The notes under the pieces: generated by a model
Databases searched by the model: none
Told to the model about the DNA's origin: nothing
The model's input: the letters and a program-made list of their open reading frames with translations, nothing else
Assembly (NCBI GenBank): GCA_963716245.1
Contig: OY970300.1
Location: forward strand, 1,860,001-1,924,000
Origin: VRUE01 sp963716245
Lineage (GTDB): Bacteria > Actinomycetota > Thermoleophilia > Solirubrobacterales > 70-9
Length of the DNA stretch: 64,000 nucleotides
Direction of reading: 5' to 3'
Made by a program: the position numbers and the translations under genes
Part shown: in pieces, positions 57,591 through 64,000 of the stretch
Numbering within the stretch: position 1 is the first letter of the stretch
Layout of the letters: each line of letters begins with the position of its first letter

Positions 57591-59275
57591 ACGCAGCCGG
57601 CAAGCAGCCCGAGCTGGCCTTCGAGGGCTTCCCCTCCGAGCGGCCCCGCTGGACGCAGATCGCGACCAGCGCCGACCACAAGGACGTCGGCCGGGCGCTG
57701 ATCGTCGCCGCGCTGGGCTTCCTCTTCATCGCCCTCGTCGAGCTGCTGATGATGCGCCTGCAGCTGGCGATCCCCGAGAACACCTTCCTCAGTCCCGTCG
57801 GCTTCAACCGGATGCTCTCCCTCTACGGCGCGACGGGCATCTTCCTCTTCGCGATCCCGCTGGTGCTCGGATTCTTCTACTACGTCGTGCCGCTGCAGAT
57901 CGGCGCCCGCGGCACCGCCCTGCCGCGACTCGGCCAGATCGGCCTCTGGCTCTACGTCGCCGGCGCGACCGTGCTCTACGCCGGCCTTCTCTTCACCCCG
58001 TCGGAGGCCGGGGTGAACCCGCTCGCGCCGCTTTCGGGCCTCGCCTTCCTGCCCGACAACGGCGTCGACGCCTGGGCGGCGGCGACCGGGCTGGCGACGC
58101 TCGGCTTCGTCCTCCTGGCGATCGACCTGGTCTCGACCCTGCGCGTGCGTCGCGCACCGGGGATGGCCTGGCGCCGGCTGCCGGTCTTCTCCTGGGCGGC
58201 CGCCGTCTGCTCCTGGCTGCTGCTCCTCGTCGGCCCGGTAATGCTCGCCGCGCTGACGATGCTCCTGATCGACCGCAACTTCGAAGGGATCTTCTTCGCC
58301 GGCGGGGCCGGCGGCGCGCCGCTCCTCTGGCAGCACCTCAGCTGGATCTTCTACACCGGCGCCTACATGCTCGTCCTGATCGCCGCCCTGGGCGCGATCG
58401 CCGAGATCGTCCCCGCCCTGTCGCGCAAGCCGCTGTTCAACCGCGGCGCGACGATCGGCTCGCTGGTCGCGATCGCCGCGATCGGCACCCTGGCCTGGAT
58501 TCAGAACATGCTCACCGCGCCGATCGCGATCGGCTGGATGTACTTCGCGATGGTCATGTCGTTGGCGCTGATCGTGCCCTTCGGCCTGATCCTGTTCAAC
58601 CTCGTCGCGACGCTGGTCGGCGGGACCGTGCGGATGCGGGCGCCGCTGCTCTTCGCCGCGGGCGCGATCGCGATGATCGTCATCGGCCTCGCCTCCGAGC
58701 TCTCGCACTCGCTGGTCGCCCTCGCCTGGCGCCTCCAGCACACCGCCGACAGCACCGCAGCGACCCACTTCGCCCTCGTCGGCGGTGCCGTCTTCGGCGG
58801 CTTCGCGGCGCTCCACTGGTGGTTCCCGAAGATCACCGGCCGGACGATGGGCGAGAGCCTGGCGCGGATCTCCTTCTGGACGATGGTGCTCGGCACGCTG
58901 CTCGCCTTCGGGCCGCTCTTCCTCGCCGGCGGCTTCGAGGGCCAGCCGGTCGACGCCTACAAGTTCTTCGGCGGCACGGGTGTCGACGCCTACAACCTCG
59001 TCGCCTCGATCGGCGCCCTCGTCCTCGCCGCCGGGATCGTGATGACGCTCGCCAACGCGCTGCTCAGCCGCGAGGGAGGCGCGCCCGCCGGGCACGACCC
59101 CTGGGGCGCCGACTCGCTCGAGTGGTTCGCGCTATCGCCGCCGGAGCCGCACAACTTCGACGTGCTGCCCGACGTCCGCAGCGCCCGGCCGCTGCGCGAC
59201 ATCCGCGAGGCGATCGGCCACCGCACCGAGCGCTCCGCCGCCGCTCCGGCTCGCGAGTCGCAGCCGGTAGCCTGA
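57587..59275 (+). CDS. Cytochrome oxidase subunit I homologue without CuB and haem a3 ligands
   Basis: 562 aa, about 12 membrane helices, clear family similarity (PENTFLSP, VVPLQIGAR, RAPGMAWRRLPVFSW, LLWQHLSWIF, SRKPLF). Ligand positions: His of LHGTT is Tyr80 (MLSLYGATG); FGHPEVY is FYTGAYM (His to Thr257, Tyr to Met261); HHMF is QNML (Gln306, Asn307); AHFHYV is AATHFA (a3 His to Ala392, low-spin His394 kept). K-channel Lys is Ile335 and the GARD Asp is Gly109. Oxygen reduction is therefore not expected. The frame is uninterrupted with normal codon bias, so it appears to be under selection. Confidence 0.9.
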   Translation: MNAAGKQPELAFEGFPSERPRWTQIATSADHKDVGRALIVAALGFLFIALVELLMMRLQLAIPENTFLSPVGFNRMLSLYGATGIFLFAIPLVLGFFYYVVPLQIGARGTALPRLGQIGLWLYVAGATVLYAGLLFTPSEAGVNPLAPLSGLAFLPDNGVDAWAAATGLATLGFVLLAIDLVSTLRVRRAPGMAWRRLPVFSWAAAVCSWLLLLVGPVMLAALTMLLIDRNFEGIFFAGGAGGAPLLWQHLSWIFYTGAYMLVLIAALGAIAEIVPALSRKPLFNRGATIGSLVAIAAIGTLAWIQNMLTAPIAIGWMYFAMVMSLALIVPFGLILFNLVATLVGGTVRMRAPLLFAAGAIAMIVIGLASELSHSLVALAWRLQHTADSTAATHFALVGGAVFGGFAALHWWFPKITGRTMGESLARISFWTMVLGTLLAFGPLFLAGGFEGQPVDAYKFFGGTGVDAYNLVASIGALVLAAGIVMTLANALLSREGGAPAGHDPWGADSLEWFALSPPEPHNFDVLPDVRSARPLRDIREAIGHRTERSAAAPARESQPVA

Positions 59276-59294
59276 GGGCTGTGACGGAGCACCT

Positions 59295-60190
59295 ATGAGC
59301 GGCGCTCAGACGGCTGCCATCTCGCAGCGCAGCGCCGCGCACACGCTGCTGCGCGACCTCCTCACGCTGACCAAGCCGAAGGTCCAGTCGCTGCTGCTCT
59401 TCACGACGGTGACGACGATGTACGTGGCGGGCGACCCCTCGCTCGGGTTGATCCTGCTCACCTGCCTGGGCGGGGCGCTCTCGGCGGGCGGCGCGGGGGC
59501 GATCAACCACGCCGTCGACCGCGACATCGACCGCACGATGGCCCGCACCGCCGACCGGCCCGTCGCGAGCGGGCGCATCTCCCCCGCCGCCGCGATCGCC
59601 TTCGGCTCGCTGCTCGGCCTTGGCTCGTTCGCGCTGCTGGCGCTGACCGTCAACCCGCTCGCCGCGGCGCTCTCGCTCTCGGGGCTGCTCGGCTACGTGT
59701 TCGTCTACACGCTCTGGCTGAAGCGCACGACGCCCCAGAACATCGTCATCGGCGGCGCCGCCGGCGCCGTCCCCCCCTTGTCGCCTGGGCGGCGGTCACT
59801 GGCGGGCTGAGCGGCACCGCCTTCTACCTCTTCGCGATCGTCTTCTTCTGGACGCCGCCCCACTTCTGGGCGCTCTCGCTGCTGATGAAGGACGAGTACG
59901 CGCGGGCCGGCGTGCCGATGCTCCCGGTCGTGCGCGGCGAGGCGGAGACCCGCCGCCAGATCCTCCTCTACACGGTCCTGCTCTACGCGGTGACGCAGCT
60001 GCCGTTCTGCGCGGGCGCCTTCGGCGTCGAGTACCTGCTCGCCTCGATGGCGCTCGGCGCCGCCTTCATCTACTGCGCCGTGCGACTGCTGCGCAGCGCC
60101 GACCGCCGCTGGGCCCTGCGGACCTACCTCTTCTCGCTCGCCTACCTCGCCCTGCTCTTCCTCGCGATGCCGCTCGACCGGGTCCTCTAG
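59295..60190 (+). pseudogene. ctaB: ctaB (haem O synthase) with a frameshift in a C tract
   Basis: UbiA-type protohaem IX farnesyltransferase. The first frame (59295 onward) holds NHAVDRDIDRTMARTADRPV and the first five or six helices, but runs into GAVPPLSPGRRSLAG and a stop at 59810. The second half, in another frame, resumes at LVAWAAVTGGLSGTAFYLFA and includes FFWTPPHFWALSLLMKDEYA and MLPVVRGEAETRRQILLYT to 60190. The break is at seven Cs (59771-59777); eight would restore the frame and give about 298 aa. Sequencing error, decay or slippage are all possible. Confidence 0.85.
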
Positions 60191-60219
60191 GGCCCGGCCT
60201 CCCTGATAGAAATCCGGCC

Positions 60220-60333
60220 GTGGATCGCGAGACCTCCAGACGGGACCTCAGGGCCGGCCTCCTGGCCGGCGGCATCGCAGCGGGGGTCTTCGCGCTCTGC
60301 TTCGTCGCCGCCACCCTCTACATCGCCTCATGA
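60220..60333 (+). CDS. 37-aa membrane peptide in the oxidase locus
   Basis: GTG at 60220: MDRETSRRDLRAGLLAGGIA, then a hydrophobic helix AAGVFALCFVAATLYIAS and stop. The last bases overlap the ATG of the next gene (ATGA). Basic N-terminus then one helix, as expected for a small accessory subunit of an oxidase-like complex. No known family. Confidence 0.55.
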   Translation: MDRETSRRDLRAGLLAGGIAAGVFALCFVAATLYIAS

Positions 60334-60620
60334 GCGAGCACCGCGAGATCCCCGAGCCCGGCGAGCTGGTCCACGCCCCGCGGCCCTCCTGGGCCCCGGC
60401 CTTCTTCGCCTTCGGCGCCGCCCTCGCGCTCTGCGGGCTCTTCGCGCAGGGCTTCATGGTCCGCGGCTGGATCTACTCGATCATCGGCGGGGTCGTCGCC
60501 CTCGCCGCCCTGCGCAGCATGGCCGCAGGCGCCCGGCGCGACTACTACCGCCTGCCCCGCAGGCAGCGCGCCCGCGGCGCGGTCCTGCCGGTCGAACAGA
60601 TCAAGCCCCCTACCGCCTGA
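60330..60620 (+). CDS. Small subunit IV-like protein of the oxidase locus, 96 aa
   Basis: EIPEPGELVHAPRPSWAPAF precedes two membrane helices (FFAFGAALALCGLFAQGFMV; WIYSIIGGVVALAALRSMAA) and a basic tail with RRDYYRLP. I recall oxidase subunit 4-like proteins of actinobacteria with an IHLPGPS-P-like lead and D-R-E-Y-Y-x-L-P tail, so a structural subunit is likely. ATG overlaps the preceding stop. Convergent with the CBS gene 16 bp downstream. Confidence 0.7.
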   Translation: MSEHREIPEPGELVHAPRPSWAPAFFAFGAALALCGLFAQGFMVRGWIYSIIGGVVALAALRSMAAGARRDYYRLPRRQRARGAVLPVEQIKPPTA

Positions 60621-60636
60621 GACTGCCCCAGTCGGC

Positions 60637-61038
60637 TCAGTCGGGCGTCATCGCCGACGTCGCGCCGTCAGACGTCCACACCCGGACTATGTCCCGGATC
60701 GAGAGGACGCCGACCAGCTCGCCCTCGTCGAAGACGACGAGGTGGCGGATCCCGCGCTTCGACATCTCCGCCGCGGCGCGCTCGAGGCTCCAGTCCGGCG
60801 ACGCGGCCACGACGCCCTCGCTCATGTGCTCGGAGATCCGCTCGACGTCGGGGTCCTCGCCGCGTCCCAGCGATTGCAGGATGTCGCGCTCGGTGACGAT
60901 CGAGGGCACCGGCATCTCGTCGTCCGCGACGAGCGCTGCGCCCGTCCCCCTCTCGACCATCCGTTCGGCCGCCTCGCGCAGCGTGTGCGCCGGCCCGACC
61001 GTGAGGACCACCTCTGACATCCCGTCCCTGACCTGCAT
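60637..61038 (-). CDS. CBS-domain pair protein, 133 aa
   Basis: ATG at 61038 (MQVRDGMSEVVLTVGPAHTL) preceded by GAGGGGCGGG; an earlier in-frame ATG at 61170 overlaps the divergent cytochrome gene start and is rejected. Two CBS motifs: PSIVTERDILQSLGRGEDPD and GELVGVLSIRDIVRVW. Bateman module that binds adenine nucleotides; stand-alone CBS pairs often sense energy charge. Divergent from cytochrome c, convergent with the subunit IV-like gene. Confidence 0.88.
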   Translation of the reverse strand: MQVRDGMSEVVLTVGPAHTLREAAERMVERGTGAALVADDEMPVPSIVTERDILQSLGRGEDPDVERISEHMSEGVVAASPDWSLERAAAEMSKRGIRHLVVFDEGELVGVLSIRDIVRVWTSDGATSAMTPD

Positions 61039-61169
61039 CCCGCCCCTCGCTTTCCGAAGTCTGAAGATCGTGCGAATCGCCTCAAGCCTACCCCACAACG
61101 GCGGTTCCACACGCACGCTGAACAGCGGCGCCGACGTATAGACTCCGGCCCGCTCCGCGCCGCACGACA

Positions 61170-61871
61170 ATGTTCAAGCCACTGAAACCGACCCGCTTCC
61201 CGCTCCTTCTTGCCGCCGTCGCGGCGCTCGCCCTGGCAGCCTCCGGCTGCGGCACCGGCACGGCCGACGTCGATCGGGGCCGGACCCTCTTCGTGCAGAA
61301 ATGCGGGACCTGCCACGGGATGGCGCAGGCGGGGACCACCGCGCAGATCGGCCCCAACCTCGACGACGCCTTCGCCGCTGCGCGGGCCTCCGGACAAACC
61401 GAATCGACGATCGAAGGCGTCGTCGAAGCGCAGGTCGAGTACCCCCGCCCGAGCAACGACAACCCGGCCGTCTCGATGCCGGCCGACCTCGTCCAGGGTC
61501 AGGACCTCGACGACGTCGCAGCCTACGTCGCGGCCTACGCCGGCGTTCCGGGTGCGGCGCCGCCGACCGTGCCCGGCGGTCCCGGCGCCCAGGTCTTCGC
61601 CAACAACGGCTGCGGCGGCTGCCACACGCTCGCGGCGGCCAACGCCGGTGGCGTGACCGGCCCCAACCTCGACGAATCGCTCACCGGCCAGAGCGCCGCG
61701 ATGATCGAGAAATCGATCGTCGACCCCAACGCCGAGATCGCGAAAGGCTACCCGCCCAACGTGATGCCGGGCAACTACGAGCAGCTGATCAGCCCCGACG
61801 AACTGAAAGAGCTCGTCGCGTACCTCGCCGGCCCGTCCGCCAAGGGCGGCAGCGGCGGCGGCTCGAAATAG
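61170..61871 (+). CDS. Dihaem c-type cytochrome, lipoprotein
   Basis: 233 aa. Signal with lipobox-like LAASGCGTG. Two class I cytochrome c domains: haem site CGTCHGM with Met in AVSMPADL, and CGGCHTL with Met in NVMPGNYEQL, both axial ligand sets complete. Lys again largely AAA. Would carry electrons on the outer membrane face, e.g. to an oxidase CuA centre, yet the adjacent subunit II lacks CuA. A TATAGA box at 61137-61142 may be its -10. Confidence 0.9.
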   Translation: MFKPLKPTRFPLLLAAVAALALAASGCGTGTADVDRGRTLFVQKCGTCHGMAQAGTTAQIGPNLDDAFAAARASGQTESTIEGVVEAQVEYPRPSNDNPAVSMPADLVQGQDLDDVAAYVAAYAGVPGAAPPTVPGGPGAQVFANNGCGGCHTLAAANAGGVTGPNLDESLTGQSAAMIEKSIVDPNAEIAKGYPPNVMPGNYEQLISPDELKELVAYLAGPSAKGGSGGGSK

Positions 61872-61922
61872 CGCCGGCTCGAACCGCGCCGGCCGGCTCG
61901 CGTCGCTGCCATCATCTCCCCG

Positions 61923-62906
61923 ATGCGTGAGCGCCTGCAGATCGGACCCGGGCTCTACGCCAAGGTCGCGCTGGTCGCCCTCGCGGCCCTCGCGCTGATC
62001 GTCCTGACCGGAGCCGCGGTCCGCCTCACGGGCTCCGGGCTCGGCTGCCCCGACTGGCCGAAATGCTACGGGAAGACGGTGCCGCCGCTCGAGACCCACG
62101 CGGTGATCGAGTACGGCAACCGGCTGCTGACCGGCTTCGTCGGCCTCGCGGTGATCGCCGCCAGCGCCCTGGCCTGGTTCCGGCGGCCGTTCCGCGGCCA
62201 CCTGGCCCTGTTCGGCGCGATGCTGCCGGTCGGCGTCCTCTGCCAGGCGATCCTCGGCGCCCTCGTCGTCAAGTACCACCTCGCCCCCGGCCTCGTGATG
62301 GGCCACTTCATCCTCTCGATGCTGCTGCTCGACGCCGCCTTCGCGCTGGCCTGGTGCGCGCGCTACGAGCCGGGCGAGCGCCGCTTCTCGACCGACCGGC
62401 TCGGCGTCTGGGCGGTCCGGGCCCTGATCCCGCTCGGCCAGCTGACGATCCTCGCCGGCACGATCGCGACGGGGTCCGGGCCCCACGCCGGCGACCACGA
62501 AGGCGAGCTCGTCCACCGCTTCGACTTCCAGGGGGTCGAGACCCTCGAGTGGGTCGTGCAGCGCCACTCCGCGATCGCCGCCGTCTTCGGCCTCGCCGCG
62601 ATCGGCGTCTGGCTCCTGCTGAGGCGCCGCGGGGGCGACAGCCGCGCCGCCGGGCCGCTGGCGGTCGTGATCGGCCTGCTCGGACTCCAAGGCGCCGTGG
62701 GAGGCATCCAGTGGGCGCTCGAACTGCCCTCCGAGCTCGTCTGGCTGCACATCGCCCTCGCCACCGGCACCTGGCTGGCGATGCTCTGGACGGTCGCGAC
62801 CGCCGGGCGCCTCGAGCCTAGGGACGCCGCTTCCACCAGCGGTACGCATGAAGCGTCCCCGCGCAGACCAGAGCCAGCCCCCAGAGAGCCCCAGCCAACG
62901 GCCTAG
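61923..62906 (+). CDS. ctaA: Haem A synthase CtaA
   Basis: 327 aa, eight membrane helices. GAAVRLTGSGLGCPDWPKCY is the actinobacterial signature with the Cys pair; ETHAVIEYGNRLLTG includes the conserved Glu; His in VMGHFILSM, VVQRHSAIAA and VWLHIALATG fit the remaining haem ligands. Converts haem O to haem A with molecular oxygen. Downstream partner of ctaB, which is frameshifted here. The 3' end overlaps a convergent small gene by 89 bp. Confidence 0.92.
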   Translation: MRERLQIGPGLYAKVALVALAALALIVLTGAAVRLTGSGLGCPDWPKCYGKTVPPLETHAVIEYGNRLLTGFVGLAVIAASALAWFRRPFRGHLALFGAMLPVGVLCQAILGALVVKYHLAPGLVMGHFILSMLLLDAAFALAWCARYEPGERRFSTDRLGVWAVRALIPLGQLTILAGTIATGSGPHAGDHEGELVHRFDFQGVETLEWVVQRHSAIAAVFGLAAIGVWLLLRRRGGDSRAAGPLAVVIGLLGLQGAVGGIQWALELPSELVWLHIALATGTWLAMLWTVATAGRLEPRDAASTSGTHEASPRRPEPAPREPQPTA

Positions 62907-62991
62907 TCAGCAGCGCGAGGGCGATCACCGAGGCGGCTGCGAGGCCGACGATCACCACCCAGCGGAAGACCGCCGCCTCGGAGAGCCTCAG
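62818..62991 (-). CDS. Small membrane protein, 57 aa, apparent CTG start
   Basis: Two hydrophobic helices: RLSEAAVFRWVVIVGLAAAS and PLAGALWGLALVCAGTLHAY, ending RWWKRRP. The frame overlaps the stop of the upstream secreted-protein gene in the CTGA arrangement, with GGAGGCG just before, so CTG at 62991 is the likely initiator; an ATG at 63114 would read through the neighbour's coding end. It overlaps the end of ctaA by 89 bp on the other strand. Confidence 0.5.
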   Translation of the reverse strand: MRLSEAAVFRWVVIVGLAAASVIALALLTRPLAGALWGLALVCAGTLHAYRWWKRRP

Positions 62992-64000
62992 CGCCGCCTC
63001 CGGCCTTTCGCCCGCACGCAGCGCCGGACGGATCTGCGGCCCTGCCGGGCGCGTGGGCAGCGCCGTTTGACGCACCGGCCTTTGCCGTGCACGCGGCGGA
63101 AGCCTCTGCGACATCTGCGTTTGGTGGCGGCAGGAGCGGTCCCGGCCGCTGCGGCCGGGCTCGTCACGGTCGTCGGCGCACTCGCCTCGCCCTCAGTCGA
63201 GTCCGAGTCGCCTCCCTGCGGTTCTTCGCCCGACGGGCAGGGCCCGCCCCCAGGGCCGGTGGCGATCTGGAACGGCGATTCGAGCAGCCAGACCTGCGAG
63301 GGAGCCGCCCACGGGACGAGTTCCGCTTCGGTCGCGAATTCGCCGCATTCGGGCGGCGTCTGCAGCAGTGGCTCGCCGGCGCCATCCAGGCTCACCTCGA
63401 GGCTCGAGTAGGGCAGCCGCGGCAGCTGGTCGAACACCACGAGAAGCTGTCCGGTGAACGAGTCGGCCCCGAGCTCGCCCACCTGCACGATCAGGATGCC
63501 GAGGCCCGCGTCGCGGATAACGACGTAGAGGTCCTGCGGTGCCTCGCCAGCGAAGATCGACCCCTGGATCTCATCGACGAGCAGTGGGCTCTGCACCGCG
63601 ACCGTTCCGATCCGCGAGGCCGGCGGGCAGCCGGCGTCGGGTTCGGGTTCGAGCGTCTCTTGGGAGAGCTCGGCGGGCGTGCAAGCGCCGACCTGAGCAG
63701 CCGCGGGGGTCAGCTCGACGCCGGCCGGCAGCGCCACGAGGAGCTCCTCGGTATCGGACTGCGCCAGACCGGAGGGATTGAGCAGGCCCTCGTCGTGAAA
63801 TCCAAGGCCCAGCTCGAAGCCGCTCGGCGTCCCGGCGTGTTCGCTGGTCAGCCGAGCGTTGATCTGGGGAGCGAAGCCGAGTTTTTCGCAGCCCATGAAA
63901 GCGGGTGAGAGCACGAGCCCGGTGATCCATTTCGCCGGCTCCTGCCAGGAACGCGCCTCGTAGCGGCTCTCAGCCGGGCCTTCGCAGCTGCGCGGCAGCG
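62988..64000 (-). CDS. Secreted surface protein, N-terminus beyond window edge
   Basis: The frame is open from the right edge to a stop at 62988, so the start is missing. FMGCEKLGFAPQINARLTSE then GTPSGFELGLGFHDEGLLNP, LVALPAGVELTPAAAQVGAC, PPASRIGTVAVQSPLLVDEI and QGSIFAGEAPQDLYVVIRDA are repeats typical of large exported proteins in Thermoleophilia. The last about 60 residues are very basic with paired Cys (RCRRGFRRVHGKGRCVKRRC), probably a cell-envelope binding tail. Function unknown. Confidence 0.75.
   Translation of the reverse strand, partial: LPRSCEGPAESRYEARSWQEPAKWITGLVLSPAFMGCEKLGFAPQINARLTSEHAGTPSGFELGLGFHDEGLLNPSGLAQSDTEELLVALPAGVELTPAAAQVGACTPAELSQETLEPEPDAGCPPASRIGTVAVQSPLLVDEIQGSIFAGEAPQDLYVVIRDAGLGILIVQVGELGADSFTGQLLVVFDQLPRLPYSSLEVSLDGAGEPLLQTPPECGEFATEAELVPWAAPSQVWLLESPFQIATGPGGGPCPSGEEPQGGDSDSTEGEASAPTTVTSPAAAAGTAPAATKRRCRRGFRRVHGKGRCVKRRCPRARQGRRSVRRCVRAKGRRRR

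Noticed and set aside
61923..62906. Apparent loss of haem-ligand His in CtaA (IEYGNR where Bacillus has a His before Arg)
   Set aside because: Actinobacterial CtaA proteins normally have this EYGNR/EFGNR form, with His supplied nearby, so CtaA is not counted among the degenerate oxidase-locus proteins.

Overview
The window looks like chromosomal DNA of a very GC-rich actinobacterium, most likely of class Thermoleophilia (Solirubrobacter/Conexibacter relatives). This rests on a strong G/C third-position bias, GTG/TTG starts with 4-bp NTGA overlaps, actinobacterial-type CtaA, and cell-surface proteins with the 'CRAYELVSP' signature at the left edge and a related secreted family at the right edge. 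The assignment is inferred from protein resemblance and no database was searched.

Region by region. 1-2.0 kb: two secreted proteins on the minus strand, each with a readable promoter; the second has tandem stem-loops in its leader. 2.2-8.3 kb: proteostasis genes (clpP, a GGDEF cyclase, tig), then a fused transporter/spermidine-synthase-like protein and a CtaG-type oxidase assembly protein. 8.3-17.5 kb: GH15 glycosidase, secreted lipase, a DUF262-DUF1524 restriction-type nuclease carrying an alkyltransferase-like domain, an alpha/beta hydrolase, a GCS2 ligase, a ferritin-like protein and a Ser/Thr kinase. 17.5-21.2 kb: corA, a lipoprotein and a subtilase with a consensus promoter. 21.2-29.5 kb: small regulators, PPK2, an acylphosphatase/3'-phosphoesterase fusion, an HxlR regulator divergent from a methyltransferase-flavoenzyme pair, an intradiol dioxygenase, and an XRE-MNT/HEPN toxin-antitoxin pair. 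29.5-42.4 kb: tRNA-His, tRNA-Arg and tRNA-Pro among housekeeping and membrane genes, MsrA, PduO, OsmC, Nudix and 1-Cys peroxiredoxin. 42.5-50.1 kb: a thiolase, then a tightly packed fatty-acid oxidation operon (aminotransferase IV, acyl-CoA dehydrogenase, enoyl-CoA hydratase, cupin, 3-hydroxyacyl-CoA dehydrogenase) ending in an alkylsulfatase; together these could strip sulfate from alkyl sulfates and oxidise the chain. 50.1-56.6 kb: greA, a DUF262 + alarmone-synthetase pair that looks like an inserted island, trxB and two membrane proteins. 56.7-63 kb: an oxidase-like locus (coxB, coxA, broken ctaB, small subunits, dihaem cytochrome c, ctaA).

The most unusual finding is the oxidase-like locus. 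The subunit I homologue keeps the fold but lacks the CuB histidines, the haem a3 histidine and one low-spin haem histidine. Its subunit II lacks both CuA cysteines. A 17-bp inverted repeat encloses the coxB start codon. Other candidates for undescribed systems are the DUF262/RelA-SpoT two-gene island, the nuclease with an alkyltransferase-like domain, the acylphosphatase-phosphoesterase fusion, and a recurring leader stem-loop motif upstream of secreted proteins.

No insertion sequence, prophage, rRNA or CRISPR array was seen. No gap between genes exceeds 300 bp.
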